Part shown: piece by piece, positions 16,163 to 26,765 of the stretch
How the letters are laid out: every line of letters begins with the position of its first letter
Position numbering within the stretch: position 1 is the first letter of the stretch
Assembly: GCA_016650295.1 (NCBI GenBank)
Contig: JAENWA010000068.1
Coordinates: forward strand, 1 to 64,000
Source: Desulfuromonadales bacterium
GTDB lineage: Bacteria > Desulfobacterota > Desulfuromonadia > Geobacterales > Pseudopelobacteraceae
Reading direction: 5' to 3'
Length of the DNA: 64,000 nt
Position numbers and translations under genes: made by a program
The notes under the pieces: model-generated
The model's input: the letters and a program-made list of their open reading frames with translations, nothing else
Database searches by the model: none
What the model was told of the DNA's origin: nothing

Positions 16163-17155
16163 TCAACCACAGCAGATCCCCATCACCAGCCCGTGCATCA
16201 GCGTGTAGGGCTGCCCGCCGCCGGTCTTTGAGGCCAGGTCGCAACGGTAGAGTTCGGTGAATATGTTTCGCAGCTCTCCCCGGCCGAAATTCCTGGCCTG
16301 GGTGATCATGTCATCCAGAAAATAGGGGTTGATGCCCGCTTCCCGGCCGATATCAGGCTTGGCTGCTTTCTGGTCCAGCATCTCCCTGACCCGCCACAAT
16401 TGCCGGAAATGCCGCGCCAGGGCGCCGATCATCATGGGTGTTTCCTCGCCGTTCCGAAAAAGCGTGTCCAGACTTTTCAAGGCATTGGGTACATCCTTGA
16501 CGCACATGAAGCGGGCCAGCTCAAAAACCGTAAACGCCTTGCTGCTGCTGGCAACGGCCCGCACGTCCTCCAGTGTAATGCGGGGGTGGCTGCCGGCGAA
16601 GACCACCAGCTTTTCGATCTGGGATGATAACTCTTGAAGATTGTTGCCGATCAGAAAAGCGAGAAAATCAGCCGCCGCGCTATCGATCGGCTTCCCGTGA
16701 ACCGTGGCTTCGCTCTGGATGAATGCGGACAACTTATTGTCGTACAGGCGCTTGTATTCTATCAGCCAGCCATGCTTCTTCAACTCAAGGAAAAACTTCT
16801 TGCGCTGGTCAATCTTGGCGCCGGTAAAGATCAGGCAGGTACCGGGCGCAGGATTCAGGATGTAGGGAAGCAGCGCTTCACAGGCTGCGGCGGTGAGGCT
16901 TTCCGCCCGCTTGACCAGCACGGCCCGGCGTTCGGCAAACATCGGCAGGGTCTGGGCTGCATCGGCGATGTCGATCCCCTTGGATTCGTTGCCATAGAAG
17001 ACATTGAAGTTGAAGTCCTTGAGGGATGGATCGATCGCCCGGTCAAGCAGCAGCCGCACGGCCCGCTCAACCAGAAAGGACTCTTCTCCGTACAGATAGC
17101 AGATAGTCGGTATGGTTCCCTTTTTGAGGGCTGTTTCAAATTCCTGGGCGGTCAT
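16163..17155 (-). CDS. holA: DNA polymerase III delta subunit HolA
   Basis: The 330-residue clamp-loader subunit that opens the beta ring. The N-terminal region has IPTICYLYGEESFLVERAVR and FNFNVFYGNE; the middle has the AAA+-like RRAVLVKRAESL and FLIGNNLQELSSQIEKLVVF; the C-terminal collar includes ALARHFRQLWRVREML and ends LASKTGGGQPYTLMHGLVMG. As usual for delta, there is no functional Walker A. It starts one base after the lptE stop. The operon order leuS-lptE-holA is common in proteobacteria. Confidence 0.95.
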   Translation of the reverse strand: MTAQEFETALKKGTIPTICYLYGEESFLVERAVRLLLDRAIDPSLKDFNFNVFYGNESKGIDIADAAQTLPMFAERRAVLVKRAESLTAAACEALLPYILNPAPGTCLIFTGAKIDQRKKFFLELKKHGWLIEYKRLYDNKLSAFIQSEATVHGKPIDSAAADFLAFLIGNNLQELSSQIEKLVVFAGSHPRITLEDVRAVASSSKAFTVFELARFMCVKDVPNALKSLDTLFRNGEETPMMIGALARHFRQLWRVREMLDQKAAKPDIGREAGINPYFLDDMITQARNFGRGELRNIFTELYRCDLASKTGGGQPYTLMHGLVMGICCG

Positions 17156-17156
17156 G

Positions 17157-17708
17157 TCAGTATGACTGTTCCACTGCCATCAGGAATTTCCGGGCCAGGA
17201 TCTGTGAAGCGGCAGCCAGCGCGGCCTCTTCGGCAGAGCGCTGCAGCGACAGGTCTTTATTGGAGGGATAATCCTGGTAGCTTTGGAGGGTACCCTTCCA
17301 GAGGGGTTTTGTTTCCCCCCTGCGGTACAGTTCCAGCTCCACCTCGATCGCCAGACGGTACTCCCTGACCTGGTCGAGCGCGGTATAGGACATGGCGCGG
17401 GATGCATAGGACCTCAAGGCCCCTTTTACACGAAGATCGGCGCTTTCGGCACTGCCGGAAGGGGCCAGACCCCGCAGGGCGTGCCCCTCATCCAGCAGGG
17501 CGCGTCGCAGCACGGTCTGGGCAGAGGAAGGAGAATTGTTGGCTTCTACCCCAATAAAGGAGACCCACAGGGATTGACCCGAAGCCAGCCGGTTGCCGCC
17601 GGAACCGGCGAAACGGTAGCCGCAGGCGCTCAGTACTATCAATGCCGTCAGCACGGCCAGCAGCCGCAAAAAGCCCGCCCAACGGTTCATTCCCGCAGTT
17701 CCGGTCAT
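17157..17708 (-). CDS. lptE: LPS-assembly lipoprotein LptE
   Basis: A 183-residue outer-membrane lipoprotein that plugs LptD for lipopolysaccharide insertion. The signal peptide ends LIVLSACGYRF, the LptE hallmark; the mature protein has a phosphorylation-independent alpha/beta fold with RVKGALRSYASRAMSY and VEVELELYRRGETKPLWKGT. The start at 17708 is chosen because AGGAGAG lies just upstream; longer frames start inside leuS. It begins about 25 bases after the leuS stop and is followed one base later by holA. Confidence 0.88.
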   Translation of the reverse strand: MTGTAGMNRWAGFLRLLAVLTALIVLSACGYRFAGSGGNRLASGQSLWVSFIGVEANNSPSSAQTVLRRALLDEGHALRGLAPSGSAESADLRVKGALRSYASRAMSYTALDQVREYRLAIEVELELYRRGETKPLWKGTLQSYQDYPSNKDLSLQRSAEEAALAAASQILARKFLMAVEQSY

Positions 17709-17733
17709 GTTCTCTCCTGCTGTCATTGCCACC

Positions 17734-20205
17734 CTACCCGACCACGATATTGACCAGCTTGCCGGGCACGCAGATAACCTTGCGCACCTGAACTCCTTCA
17801 AGGAAAGGTTTAACTTTATCATCCGCCAGGGCTGCCGATTTGAGGCTTTCCTGATCCGTCCCGGCCGACACCGTGATTTTCGAGCGCAGCTTGCCGTTTA
17901 CCTGCACGACTACCAGCACCTCTTCATCCACCACCGCACCGCGGTCAAATTCAGGCCAGGCGGTTGCGGAAAGTTTTTGCCTGTGACCCAGCCGCTGCCA
18001 CAACTCCTCGCTGATATGCGGTACGAACGGGGCCAACAGGAGCACCATGCTCTCCAGCGCCTCTTTCATGACGGCGGCAAACTGCGGCGAGGCCAGTTCC
18101 GTTGACTGCAGTGTGTTGAGCAGTTCCATCACAGCCGCGATGGCGGTATTGAAGTGAAAACGCTCCTCGATATCCTCGGTCACCTTGCGGATGGTCTTGT
18201 GTACGGCACGGCGCAGGGTACGCTCTTCCGCTGTCAGGGAAGCGGTATCAACAGCGCCGGCCCGGGCCACCAGGTCGAGTCGATCATTGACCAGCTTCCA
18301 GACGCGGTTGAGGAAACGGAAAGAACCATCGACACCCTGGTCGCTCCAGTCCAGATCCTTCTCGGGAGGCGCGGCAAACAGGGAGAAGAGCCGGGCCGTA
18401 TCAGCCCCGTACTTCCTGATCAGGGAATCGGGATCGACAACGTTGCCCTTGGACTTGCTCATCTTGGCGCCGTCCTTGATGACCATACCCTGGGTCAACA
18501 GGTTGATGAACGGCTCGTCACAGGTGATGTAGCCCATGTCCCGCAGGACCTTGGTGAAGAAGCGGGCATACAGCAGATGCATGACGGCGTGTTCGATGCC
18601 GCCGATGTACTGGTTCACGGACATCCAGTAGTCAACCTTTGAGCGATCCAGCGGGCCATCCAGCAGGTCCGGACAGCAATAACGCAGGAAATACCAGGAG
18701 GACTGCACAAAGGTATCCATGGTGTCCGACTCGCGCCGAGCTGCGATCCCGCAGATCGGGCAGGTTACATTGACGAAGGAATCCAGGCGGGCCAGCGGGC
18801 TGCCCCCTTCACCGGTAAATTCGACATCCACCGGCAGGGTTACCGGCAGATCCTGTTCGGGAACCGGCACCACGCCGCACACGTCGCAGTAGATGACCGG
18901 AATCGGATTGCCCCAGTAGCGCTGGCGGGAGATGCCCCAGTCGCGCAAACGGAAGTTGACCGTCTTGGTGCCGATCCCTTTCTCCTGCAGGTAATCGGCG
19001 ATGGCCTCTTTGGCGTCATCACTGCGCAGGCCGTCAAAACTGCCCGAGTTGCAGAGGATGCCCGGCTCGGTGTAGGCTTCCGTCATTGCAGCCGTATCCA
19101 GGGTCTCCCCTTCCGGCTGTATGACAACCTGAAGCGGCAGGGAGTATTTTCCTGCAAACTCGAAGTCGCGCTGATCGTGGGTCGGAACAGCCATGACCGC
19201 ACCGGTGCCGTAGTCCATCAGCACGAAGTTGGCCAGATAGACCGGCATCCGCACACCGGTCAGCGGGTTGAGGCAGTAGGAACCGGTGAAGACCCCTTCC
19301 TTCTCCAGGTCTTCGGTCGTGCGCTTGATGCGTTCGGTTTTCCTGACTTTCTCGATAAAGGCTTCCACGTCATCCTTCCGGTCGGGGGTGGTCAGTTCCT
19401 GGGCCAGAGGGTGCTCCGGGGCCAGTGACATGAAGGTCGCGCCGAAGACGGTGTCCTGGCGGGTCGTAAAGACCTTGACGGAACCCGCGCCATCCTCTCG
19501 CGGGAAGTTGATCTCGCAGCCGAAGCTCTTGCCGATCCAGTTACGCTGCATGACCAGAACACGCTCCGGCCAGCCGGGCAGTTTATGAGTCCACTCCAGC
19601 AGCTCCTCGGCATAATCGGTGATCCTGAAAAACCACTGGTCTAGTTCTTTCTGGCGCACATCCGTGTCACAACGCCAGCAGCCGCCATCCTCCACCTGCT
19701 CGTTGGCCAGTACGGTTTCGCATTTCGGGCACCAGTTGACAAAAGAAGTTTTCTTGTAGGCCAGCCCGCGTGCGAACATCTCCAGAAAGATTTTCTGTTC
19801 CCAGCGGTAATACTCCACATCGCAGGTAGCTATTTCACGGTCCCAGTCATAGGAAAGCCCCAGCTGTTTCAGCTGTCCCCGCATGTAGGCGATGTTTTCA
19901 TAGGTCCATTTGGCCGGATGGCTCTTGTTCTGTATGGCCGCATTCTCGGCCGGCATGCCAAAGGCGTCCCACCCCATGGGATGCAGAACGTTAAATCCCC
20001 GCATGCGCTTGAATCTGCCGACGACATCACCGATGGAGTAGTTGCGCACATGCCCCATATGGATTCTTCCGGATGGGTAGGGAAACATCTCCAGCAGGTA
20101 GTATTTCTCTTTTTCGGTATCTTCGACAGCCCGGAATGTTTTTGACTCATCCCAGTAGGTCTGCCATTTCTGTTCTATGTCAGCGGGGGTGTACTTTTGA
20201 TCCAC
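17734..20205 (-). CDS. leuS: Leucyl-tRNA synthetase
   Basis: Class I aminoacyl-tRNA synthetase charging tRNA-Leu, 823 residues. The HIGH motif reads HMGHVRNYS, zinc-binding cysteines are in [20 protein letters not shown], the editing domain CP1 holds the threonine-rich [12 protein letters not shown], and the second active-site motif is [12 protein letters not shown]. The open frame extends to 20226, but a GTG at 20205 has AAGGA seven bases upstream and gives [19 protein letters not shown], matching the usual LeuRS start. First gene of its operon. Confidence 0.97.
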   Translation of the reverse strand: MDQKYTPADIEQKWQTYWDESKTFRAVEDTEKEKYYLLEMFPYPSGRIHMGHVRNYSIGDVVGRFKRMRGFNVLHPMGWDAFGMPAENAAIQNKSHPAKWTYENIAYMRGQLKQLGLSYDWDREIATCDVEYYRWEQKIFLEMFARGLAYKKTSFVNWCPKCETVLANEQVEDGGCWRCDTDVRQKELDQWFFRITDYAEELLEWTHKLPGWPERVLVMQRNWIGKSFGCEINFPREDGAGSVKVFTTRQDTVFGATFMSLAPEHPLAQELTTPDRKDDVEAFIEKVRKTERIKRTTEDLEKEGVFTGSYCLNPLTGVRMPVYLANFVLMDYGTGAVMAVPTHDQRDFEFAGKYSLPLQVVIQPEGETLDTAAMTEAYTEPGILCNSGSFDGLRSDDAKEAIADYLQEKGIGTKTVNFRLRDWGISRQRYWGNPIPVIYCDVCGVVPVPEQDLPVTLPVDVEFTGEGGSPLARLDSFVNVTCPICGIAARRESDTMDTFVQSSWYFLRYCCPDLLDGPLDRSKVDYWMSVNQYIGGIEHAVMHLLYARFFTKVLRDMGYITCDEPFINLLTQGMVIKDGAKMSKSKGNVVDPDSLIRKYGADTARLFSLFAAPPEKDLDWSDQGVDGSFRFLNRVWKLVNDRLDLVARAGAVDTASLTAEERTLRRAVHKTIRKVTEDIEERFHFNTAIAAVMELLNTLQSTELASPQFAAVMKEALESMVLLLAPFVPHISEELWQRLGHRQKLSATAWPEFDRGAVVDEEVLVVVQVNGKLRSKITVSAGTDQESLKSAALADDKVKPFLEGVQVRKVICVPGKLVNIVVG

Positions 20206-20281
20206 AGCCTGTTCCTTTCTTGGCACTACAGTTTGATTTATACAGCGTATCGGTTTCCAGTATGTAATATATCTTTATACT

Positions 20282-21355
20282 TCAAATAAATTCGCCCCGT
20301 ATGAGTATTTCACGGGCAACCCGATGAAGGGGAACGACCCTGTCCACCAGACCGGTTGCAACGGCCTCGCGCGGCATGCCATAGACGATTGCCGTTTCGT
20401 CGGATTCCGCTATTACAAAACCGCCTTGCTTGTGAACCGCCCGGACACCCTTGCTGCCGTCATTGCCCATGCCGGTCAGGATGGCGGAAATCATGCGCTT
20501 CCGGTAAATACCGGCGCATGATTCCAGCATCACATCCACCGATGGCACGTAGCGGTCGGCAGTAGTTGGCGGCACGATCCGGGCTGTTACCTGACCACCG
20601 CACACCTCAAAGATCATGTTCATGCCGCCCGGCGCGATCAGCACCCGTCCCGGAAGGACCGGGTCGCCATCCTCGGCTTCCTTTATATCAAAGGCGGATG
20701 AACGGTTCAAGCGATCAGCAAAGGCCCGTGTAAAACCTGCCGGCATATGCTGTGAGACAACCACTGCAAAAGGATACTTTTGTTCAAATGATGAAAAAAT
20801 ACTCTGTAGTGCCGGCGGCCCGCCTGTCGAGGAGCCGATGGCCACCAGGTCGATTGTTGCCTGGCGCGCCCCGCCTGGCGGGCGTACTCTTCGTGGAAGA
20901 GGGGTACTGATCCGGTTTTCTCCGGACGGTGGCAGACTGAAACGGCGGAAGTCTTTTGGTATATGGTTGATAATCTGAAGAACTTTCTGCTCCAGGTCAT
21001 CCCTGATCTGCAACAAATCCGTTGAGGCACTGCTGGACGGTTTCGCAACGAAATCCAGCGCTCCCAACTCCAGTGCCTTAAAGACCTTGTCTGCTTCGCT
21101 CAAGGCACTGATTACAATCACCGGAACCGAAAAACGGGTCGTCAGAATTCGCAGCAGGGTAAAACCATCCATTTTCGGCATTTCCAGATCAAGCGTCACA
21201 AGATCCGGCTTAAGGGCGATAATCTTTTGAATGCCCTCTTCACCATTGGCGGCAAACCCTACCACTTCGATGTCGCTGATCCCTTCCAGTATCTTTGTAA
21301 TGGTACGGCGACTGAAGGCCGAATCGTCTACCACCACCACCCTGGCCTTGCTCAT
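20282..21355 (-). CDS. cheB: Chemotaxis response regulator protein-glutamate methylesterase CheB
   Basis: Removes methyl groups from (or deamidates) chemoreceptors when phosphorylated. 357 residues: receiver domain 1-115 with Asp56 in [13 protein letters not shown] and the conserved Lys105, a linker of about 45 residues, then the methylesterase domain with the catalytic triad Ser176 (IGSSTGG), His203 (SQHMP) and Asp299 (GMGNDG). Last gene of the chemotaxis operon; its ATG overlaps the cheR stop (21352-21355). The partner receptors must be encoded elsewhere. Confidence 0.97.
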   Translation of the reverse strand: MSKARVVVVDDSAFSRRTITKILEGISDIEVVGFAANGEEGIQKIIALKPDLVTLDLEMPKMDGFTLLRILTTRFSVPVIVISALSEADKVFKALELGALDFVAKPSSSASTDLLQIRDDLEQKVLQIINHIPKDFRRFSLPPSGENRISTPLPRRVRPPGGARQATIDLVAIGSSTGGPPALQSIFSSFEQKYPFAVVVSQHMPAGFTRAFADRLNRSSAFDIKEAEDGDPVLPGRVLIAPGGMNMIFEVCGGQVTARIVPPTTADRYVPSVDVMLESCAGIYRKRMISAILTGMGNDGSKGVRAVHKQGGFVIAESDETAIVYGMPREAVATGLVDRVVPLHRVAREILIRGEFI

Positions 21356-22227
21356 GGCCGCACCCCGTTCGTGCGTTCCGGTTTCTGGTAAATCATATCG
21401 TTTTTGAAATGGCGCAGGGTAAATTGAGTCGTTACATTCATGAGCGACTCCGAGTGTCCCAGAAGCAGATAGCCGCCGTCATTCAAGGAATTGAAAAAGG
21501 ATTCGACCACCCGTTTTTTGGCCGCCAGATCAAAATAGATAATGACATTGCGGCAGAATATCAGATCCATCCTGCCCAGCATGAACATGCGGTTTACATC
21601 AAAGAGATTGAGATGACTGATGGTGACAAGGTCGCGGATCTCATCGCACACCTTAAAGCCGTCATCCTGTTCAATAAAGAAATGCTTGATGTATTCTTCA
21701 TCGGTTGCCCGGAAAGACGATTTCCCATACACCGCCCGACGGGCGTGATGAAGCACCCGTTGACTGATATCGGTTCCGATGATCTCGATCTTCCAGCCGC
21801 GCAACTCCGTGGTTCCGTGCAGCAGCATGGCAATCGTGTAGGCTTCCTCTCCGGTGGAGCATCCCGCGCTCCATATGCGAAGGGTGCGCAGGCCGCTCTC
21901 TGATTTTTTCGCAATCAATTCGGGGATGATTTCATCGGTGAAGGCCTTCAACTGGAATGATTCCCGAAAAAAGTAGGTCTCATTGGTCGTGAGGATATCC
22001 ATGATATCCATCAGTTCCTGGTCCTTCTTGCGATTGTATTTCAGGTAATGATAATAATCGCGGAAAGAAGGCAGGTTGAGGGCAGTCAAACGTCTGGCAA
22101 GGCGTTTTTCCAGAAGATATTTGGAATCATTGTCAAAAAAAATACCACAGTGACTGTAGACGCAGTCCCTCAGCAGATGGAAATCTTCATCGTTCATACT
22201 ATGTTCCGCATACGGTGCGAAGGTCAT
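21352..22227 (-). CDS. cheR: Chemotaxis protein methyltransferase CheR
   Basis: S-adenosylmethionine-dependent methyltransferase acting on receptor glutamates, 291 residues. The N-terminal helical domain includes [20 protein letters not shown] and the catalytic domain [11 protein letters not shown] and [19 protein letters not shown] (SAM site), then [12 protein letters not shown]. The ATG at 22227 overlaps the stop of the HEAT-repeat gene; an internal ATG 30 bases on (MNDEDFHLL) would also give a full domain, but stop-start coupling favours the first. It overlaps cheB by 4 bases. Confidence 0.95.
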   Translation of the reverse strand: MTFAPYAEHSMNDEDFHLLRDCVYSHCGIFFDNDSKYLLEKRLARRLTALNLPSFRDYYHYLKYNRKKDQELMDIMDILTTNETYFFRESFQLKAFTDEIIPELIAKKSESGLRTLRIWSAGCSTGEEAYTIAMLLHGTTELRGWKIEIIGTDISQRVLHHARRAVYGKSSFRATDEEYIKHFFIEQDDGFKVCDEIRDLVTISHLNLFDVNRMFMLGRMDLIFCRNVIIYFDLAAKKRVVESFFNSLNDGGYLLLGHSESLMNVTTQFTLRHFKNDMIYQKPERTNGVRP

Positions 22228-24230
22228 GTAAGGCCTTTCAGCAGTTCCTGCAGTTGTAATCGAACGAGATCATTTGTTTCATGTTCCAGTGCCTGAACCA
22301 GTAAGGTACCGGCTTGTGATGCAGGCAGTAGTGAAACGGTTCTGGCACAAGCCATGCGCACTTCCCGGTTCTGGTGAGCCAAAAGGCGACCTGCATACGG
22401 TACAATACGATCATGAGATCGGCGGCCGATGATTGACAGAGCCAGGTTTACGACCTCTTCATCGCTGTTGTCGAGGGACTGTTCGACAAGCTCCATCGCC
22501 ATATCGCAATCCAGTTCCTCAAGCAGTTTCAGACAGGTGATCAGCAAAAAACCGTCAGCACGGGGGAAAACCGATTGTACGGCATCCAGTGTGCCTCCCG
22601 GATAAATTCGGGCCAGGCTCTTCAGAACGGCGCACTGAACCCAGGCATCTTCATCGTTGAGGGCATGGGTCAAGGCCATTACGCCCCCTGCATCCCCAAC
22701 CTCCGCCAGTGCTTCTGCCGCGGCGATACGTACATCGGGCTCTTCGTCAGCCAGGGCAATCATCAGGATTCCGTCGGCCGATGCAAGCCGAAGCTTGCCG
22801 ATAGAGAAAACGGCCGCCTGCCGAACCATGGCTTCTTCGTCTTTTACCAGCAGTGAAAGCCGGTCACCATCTCCAAGAGCCGCAAACAGGGCAGCAGCGC
22901 TGCATCGTTGTTCAGGTCGGCCCGAATCGCCAAGCTGGTTTGCCACAGCCTGTACGCTGTTCCAGTCGATCAGCGCCAATGACTTGAGAGACGCGACTGC
23001 AGTGTTTCTGACTTCCTGATCGCTTTCATCAAGCAGTCGGACTATTCCGGGAATACAATCGGCCAGGCCAAGTTTGCCGACCGCCTCGGCCGCCGCCCTG
23101 CGGACGATTGCCGACTGATCACACAGTGCATCATGTAAAATAACTCCGCCATTTTGATAGGCACACTCACCGATCAGCATGCAGATCGCAGAACGTGAAG
23201 CTGCGTCGGCAGCAGAGAAACGTGAGATCAAGGCTTCAACACCGGCCGGTCCAAGATTTCTGAGCGCCCTGATGGCTGCTCCGGAAAGTCTTTCGTTACC
23301 AAAAGCCTGCAGAAGAATCTCGATACAGCGATTGTCTCCAATAACGTCCAGGAGAGCAACAAGCGCTTCTCCAAGTACCGGGTCCCCCGGATCAAAGATC
23401 TCAACCAGAGTTGACACAAGATTGCTGCCCTTAAGACACTTCAAGGCTGATTCCATGACGAGGCGGGATTCTGCGCCGGATCGGGAATAGATCCGGAACA
23501 GCGCCATGACAGCCGCCTTGCGACTGCTTTTCTGATGGGTTCCCAGCCCTTCCAGAAGCAATGAAACGGCGGATTCGTCCGCAATGCTTCCCAGACATTC
23601 ATAGACAGCCTTGCGAAGCAGGTCCTTTCCGGCAAGCTGCCTGATCTCGTCCGGTACGGGGGCGGGAACAGCCAGTTTGCCGATAGCGGCCAATGCAATA
23701 AAACGGAACATGTCATCTTCGTTGGATACAATGGCCTTGATCAGCTCGGGTACCGTACTCGCGTCTCCGAGATTACCAAGATGTTCGGCCGCCGATGCCG
23801 CTACATTAACATCATCATCCCGGAGAGCGGACAGAAGAGCCGGAACAAAATCGAGGGAATTGATACTGCCCATGATATCCAGTACGAGTTTCCGCACATC
23901 GGCGTCGGCGTCAGTCACAAGGTTGATCAAGGCGTCCGCCGCCGGTTCTCCAATCCGTGAAACCGCTTCGGCAGCGGAGTTTCTCAGACCGGCATTATCC
24001 TCGTTGCGGAGCAGTTCAAGCAGCTCGACAACCATATTTTTTCCCGGCTCTGAAGAGACAAAGATTTCGACCGCTTCTTTGCGGACCCGCCAGCTTTCAT
24101 CGCCCATGGCACTGAAGAACAACATGCAGGTGTCCTGCAAAGGTCTGCCTCTGAGATCCTGAATAGCCCTGCGGCGTACTTCTTCATCCGAGGATTGAAG
24201 GGCAACCTGAATGTCCTGCAAAATATTCAC
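22224..24230 (-). CDS. HEAT-repeat protein of the chemotaxis operon
   Basis: A 668-residue protein made almost entirely of HEAT/PBS-lyase-type repeats of about 31 residues, for example DADVRKLVLDIMGSINSLDF, DDDVNVAASAAEHLGNLGDA, EEPDVRIAAAEALAEVGDAG and NREVRMACARTVSLLP. No catalytic motif, signal peptide or membrane segment is visible. Such scaffolds bind proteins; here the position directly before cheR and the 4-base overlap with it suggest a role in organising the signalling complex. The start is a GTG with AGGAG ten bases upstream. Confidence 0.9.
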   Translation of the reverse strand: MNILQDIQVALQSSDEEVRRRAIQDLRGRPLQDTCMLFFSAMGDESWRVRKEAVEIFVSSEPGKNMVVELLELLRNEDNAGLRNSAAEAVSRIGEPAADALINLVTDADADVRKLVLDIMGSINSLDFVPALLSALRDDDVNVAASAAEHLGNLGDASTVPELIKAIVSNEDDMFRFIALAAIGKLAVPAPVPDEIRQLAGKDLLRKAVYECLGSIADESAVSLLLEGLGTHQKSSRKAAVMALFRIYSRSGAESRLVMESALKCLKGSNLVSTLVEIFDPGDPVLGEALVALLDVIGDNRCIEILLQAFGNERLSGAAIRALRNLGPAGVEALISRFSAADAASRSAICMLIGECAYQNGGVILHDALCDQSAIVRRAAAEAVGKLGLADCIPGIVRLLDESDQEVRNTAVASLKSLALIDWNSVQAVANQLGDSGRPEQRCSAAALFAALGDGDRLSLLVKDEEAMVRQAAVFSIGKLRLASADGILMIALADEEPDVRIAAAEALAEVGDAGGVMALTHALNDEDAWVQCAVLKSLARIYPGGTLDAVQSVFPRADGFLLITCLKLLEELDCDMAMELVEQSLDNSDEEVVNLALSIIGRRSHDRIVPYAGRLLAHQNREVRMACARTVSLLPASQAGTLLVQALEHETNDLVRLQLQELLKGLT

Positions 24231-24312
24231 CGGATCTGTTCTCCTGAAATGTTAGTGTTTGGCAATAAAATCAACACGGCAGCAGGCTTATGAATCACGT
24301 TTATTATGATGG

Positions 24313-24789
24313 TTAACCCTGTTCGGCTTGAGAGTTCATACTGACTGGATGCCCGGAATTTCCAAGAAGAGAATCAATATCAAGTATCATGAAAACTCGA
24401 TCATCGGAAAGGCATACGCCCAGCAGATGTTCTAAGCCGAATCCTGCGATGATATCCCGCGGCGGCTTAATATCCACGGCCGGTACCGTAATGACCTCCA
24501 TAACGTTATCGACGGCCAGTGCAAGTTTCTGACGGGCAAGGGATACGATCAGCAGTTTGCCTGTCCTGTAGTCAGGTGCGGCTGATATGCCGAAGCGCTT
24601 GCGCATATCCATAACCGGGATTACGGCTCCGCGCAGGTTAATGACACCCTCCAGTAACTGCGAGGTTCCGGGAAGAGCAGAGAGTTTCTGCGGGAGAATG
24701 ATCTCCCTGATTCGCATGATGTCGACGGCAAAGAGGGTTTCACCCAGATTGAAACATGCCAGCTGGATATACCGGTTATCTCTGTCCAT
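24313..24789 (-). CDS. cheW: CheW-like coupling protein (first copy)
   Basis: A 158-residue CheW domain protein: YIQLACFNLGETLFAVDIMR, IREIILPQ, then the conserved LLEGVINLRGAVIPVMDMRK and LIVSLARQKLALAVDNVMEV. CheW links CheA to receptors. It follows the response regulator by a few bases. The operon has a second, longer CheW (25192-25950), so two distinct couplers are present, perhaps for different receptor sets. Confidence 0.93.
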   Translation of the reverse strand: MDRDNRYIQLACFNLGETLFAVDIMRIREIILPQKLSALPGTSQLLEGVINLRGAVIPVMDMRKRFGISAAPDYRTGKLLIVSLARQKLALAVDNVMEVITVPAVDIKPPRDIIAGFGLEHLLGVCLSDDRVFMILDIDSLLGNSGHPVSMNSQAEQG

Positions 24790-24792
24790 GGT

Positions 24793-25179
24793 CTAGGGCT
24801 TCACTCCGCTGCCACGCAGCAGCCCCTCTATGACCTCGATAATCATGGCCGACTTGAACGGCTTTGTCAGATAGGCATCCGCGCCGCATGAAGTGCCACG
24901 TTCCTGATCATCCAAGCCTTTCCTGGCTGTCAGTATGATTACCGGAACCTGAGCTGTACGGGGATTCTGTTTGATGAAGCGGCACAGCTCAAATCCGTCA
25001 ATATCAGGCAGCATGAGGTCCAGCAGAATAAGATTGAACATTTTATCGGCAAGTTTCACCATGGCATCTTTACCGGTAGATGCACCGGAAACCGCATAGC
25101 CTTTGACTGTTAACAGAATGGTTTCCAGTTTGAGAAGACTCTCTTCATCCTCAATAATGAGTATCCGCTTCTTGTGCAT
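24793..25179 (-). CDS. Stand-alone response regulator receiver (CheY-like)
   Basis: A 128-residue receiver domain: acidic pocket in ILIIEDEESL, phosphoacceptor Asp54 in LILLDLMLPDIDG, a Thr in ILTARKG and Lys in TKPFKS. No output domain. The ATG at 25179 has GGAGCAGG upstream. It sits between the two cheW genes and is the second single-domain receiver of the operon, so it may act as a phosphate sink or have its own target. Confidence 0.93.
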   Translation of the reverse strand: MHKKRILIIEDEESLLKLETILLTVKGYAVSGASTGKDAMVKLADKMFNLILLDLMLPDIDGFELCRFIKQNPRTAQVPVIILTARKGLDDQERGTSCGADAYLTKPFKSAMIIEVIEGLLRGSGVKP

Positions 25180-25191
25180 ACCTGCTCCTGT

Positions 25192-25950
25192 TCAATACAA
25201 TTGTATGTCAGTTATATTTTCAAGATTGAGGAGGATGATCATCCGGCCGCCGGTCCGGCCTATTCCTGTAACAAAATCACGGTCTATTCCTTCAAGAACA
25301 GTTGGAGCCGCCTCGATGGAGCCCGCTGCTATACGGACTACCTGGATGATTTCATCTACCAGAAGACCGCTGAATGACTCATCGTGCCTGACAACAATTA
25401 CCCGTTCACGCCCTGTAACAGTCTTTCGCGCAAGGCCAAGGCGGTCCGGCATGTCGATAATCGGTATGATGATGCCGCGTAGAGAGATGACTCCGGACAC
25501 AAAGGAAGGCACCCGGGGAACTTCAGTAACCTCCCGTGGCTTGATGAGCTCCTTTATGTCCATGATATTGATGCCATACACTTCATCGGATACCCGGAAA
25601 CAGAGACACTCCTGATACTCCTCCGCACGGGCATCAGACTGTGCCTCCTCTGTCTCCGTCTGATATTCGTCACACCCGGAAGCCTCCCGACCGGCCAGGA
25701 TAACCTCGACAGGGTCTCTGGGAATGTAACCGGATGGAAGCACGTTCAGCAGAACAGCAGGGGATGGTGTGGTGACAGGTGCCGGTTCGACACGTTCAAT
25801 ACTGTCATTCCCATCTGATACGTGTTGAGGCGGCGCGACATCACACAGCGGAGCGGACACCTGAAGTGCATCCGTCAAAGGCGGAGTCTCTTCCAGGTGA
25901 CGGTTTTCCCGCTCCTGACAGGCTTTTTGTCTTATTTTAGCCAGGTCCAT
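25192..25950 (-). CDS. CheW-domain protein with N-terminal extension (second copy)
   Basis: A 252-residue protein. The first 110 residues are acidic, Pro-rich and probably disordered (start MDLAKIRQKACQERENRHLE). Residues 115-252 are a CheW domain: CLCFRVSDEVYGINIMDIKE, VPSFVSGVISLRGIIIPIID, and RVIVVRHDESFSGLLVDEII. The long tail could tether the coupler to other parts of the array. It lies between the receiver gene and the ExeA-like ATPase gene. Confidence 0.9.
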   Translation of the reverse strand: MDLAKIRQKACQERENRHLEETPPLTDALQVSAPLCDVAPPQHVSDGNDSIERVEPAPVTTPSPAVLLNVLPSGYIPRDPVEVILAGREASGCDEYQTETEEAQSDARAEEYQECLCFRVSDEVYGINIMDIKELIKPREVTEVPRVPSFVSGVISLRGIIIPIIDMPDRLGLARKTVTGRERVIVVRHDESFSGLLVDEIIQVVRIAAGSIEAAPTVLEGIDRDFVTGIGRTGGRMIILLNLENITDIQLY

Positions 25951-25959
25951 TGGTCACAC

Positions 25960-26760
25960 CTACATCATCAATTCGTCTTTGATCTCGTTGATAATCGCCG
26001 AATCGATCAATGCGGCATCACACCCGTATGCCACCAGCAAGGCATTGGTAGCCATGGAATTGATCTTTCGGGGGACCCCGCCGGTGAGTTCGAATATGCG
26101 TTGAACAGCATCAGGTGTGAAGAGGCCCGCTGTGCCGCCCGCTGTTTCCAGCCTGAAATCGAGGTACTCCATAGTTTCTTCCAGCGACAGCGCTTGCAGG
26201 TGATAGTTCAATGCAACCCTCTGGCGTAACGGCTCGAAACGGGATGAGGAGAGCATCACACGCAACTCCGGTTGTCCCAGGATAAGGATTGACATAAGGT
26301 TTTGATGATCAAGCTGAAAATTCGTCAGCAGGCGAATCTCGTCAAAAACCTCATCATTATCAATAACCTGACCTTCATCGATGACCAAAACCGGACAGAT
26401 CCCGTTCTGACAGCTCCGATAGACCGCGGCATTGATCTGTCCGAGCAGGCCGTCTTTTGTTGCGGCCGGTACTTCTATATCAAGCAATCTGGCGGTTGTG
26501 CGCAAAAAATCGATGGTGGTCAGACGGGGATTGACAATGAAACAGAAACGATAACCATCACCGAGCCTGTCCATAAGCGCTCGTGAAAGAGTTGTCTTGC
26601 CGCACCCTATTTCACCGGTCAAAACCGCAATCTCACGTTCCTCGACAACAAATTCGAGCCTGGCAAGCGCCTCTTCATGCCCTCTGCTCAAAAAAAGAAA
26701 TCGTGGGTCAGGGGTCTTGCTGAACGGTTTTTCCCTGAAACCGAAATAATCCTTGTACAT
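25960..26760 (-). CDS. ExeA/GspA-like AAA ATPase in the chemotaxis operon
   Basis: A 266-residue AAA ATPase starting MYKDYFGFREKPFSKTPDPR, the typical opening of the ExeA/GspA family. Walker A GEIGCGKT is at 49-56, Walker B ICPVLVIDEGQ follows, and the C-terminal lid has LTGGVPRKINSMATNALLVA. No peptidoglycan-binding domain or membrane segment follows, unlike ExeA of type II secretion, so a cytosolic role is likely. It lies six bases after cheA in an otherwise chemotaxis-type operon; a role in positioning or assembling a surface machine is inference. Confidence 0.88.
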   Translation of the reverse strand: MYKDYFGFREKPFSKTPDPRFLFLSRGHEEALARLEFVVEEREIAVLTGEIGCGKTTLSRALMDRLGDGYRFCFIVNPRLTTIDFLRTTARLLDIEVPAATKDGLLGQINAAVYRSCQNGICPVLVIDEGQVIDNDEVFDEIRLLTNFQLDHQNLMSILILGQPELRVMLSSSRFEPLRQRVALNYHLQALSLEETMEYLDFRLETAGGTAGLFTPDAVQRIFELTGGVPRKINSMATNALLVAYGCDAALIDSAIINEIKDELMM

Positions 26761-26765
26761 ACCTT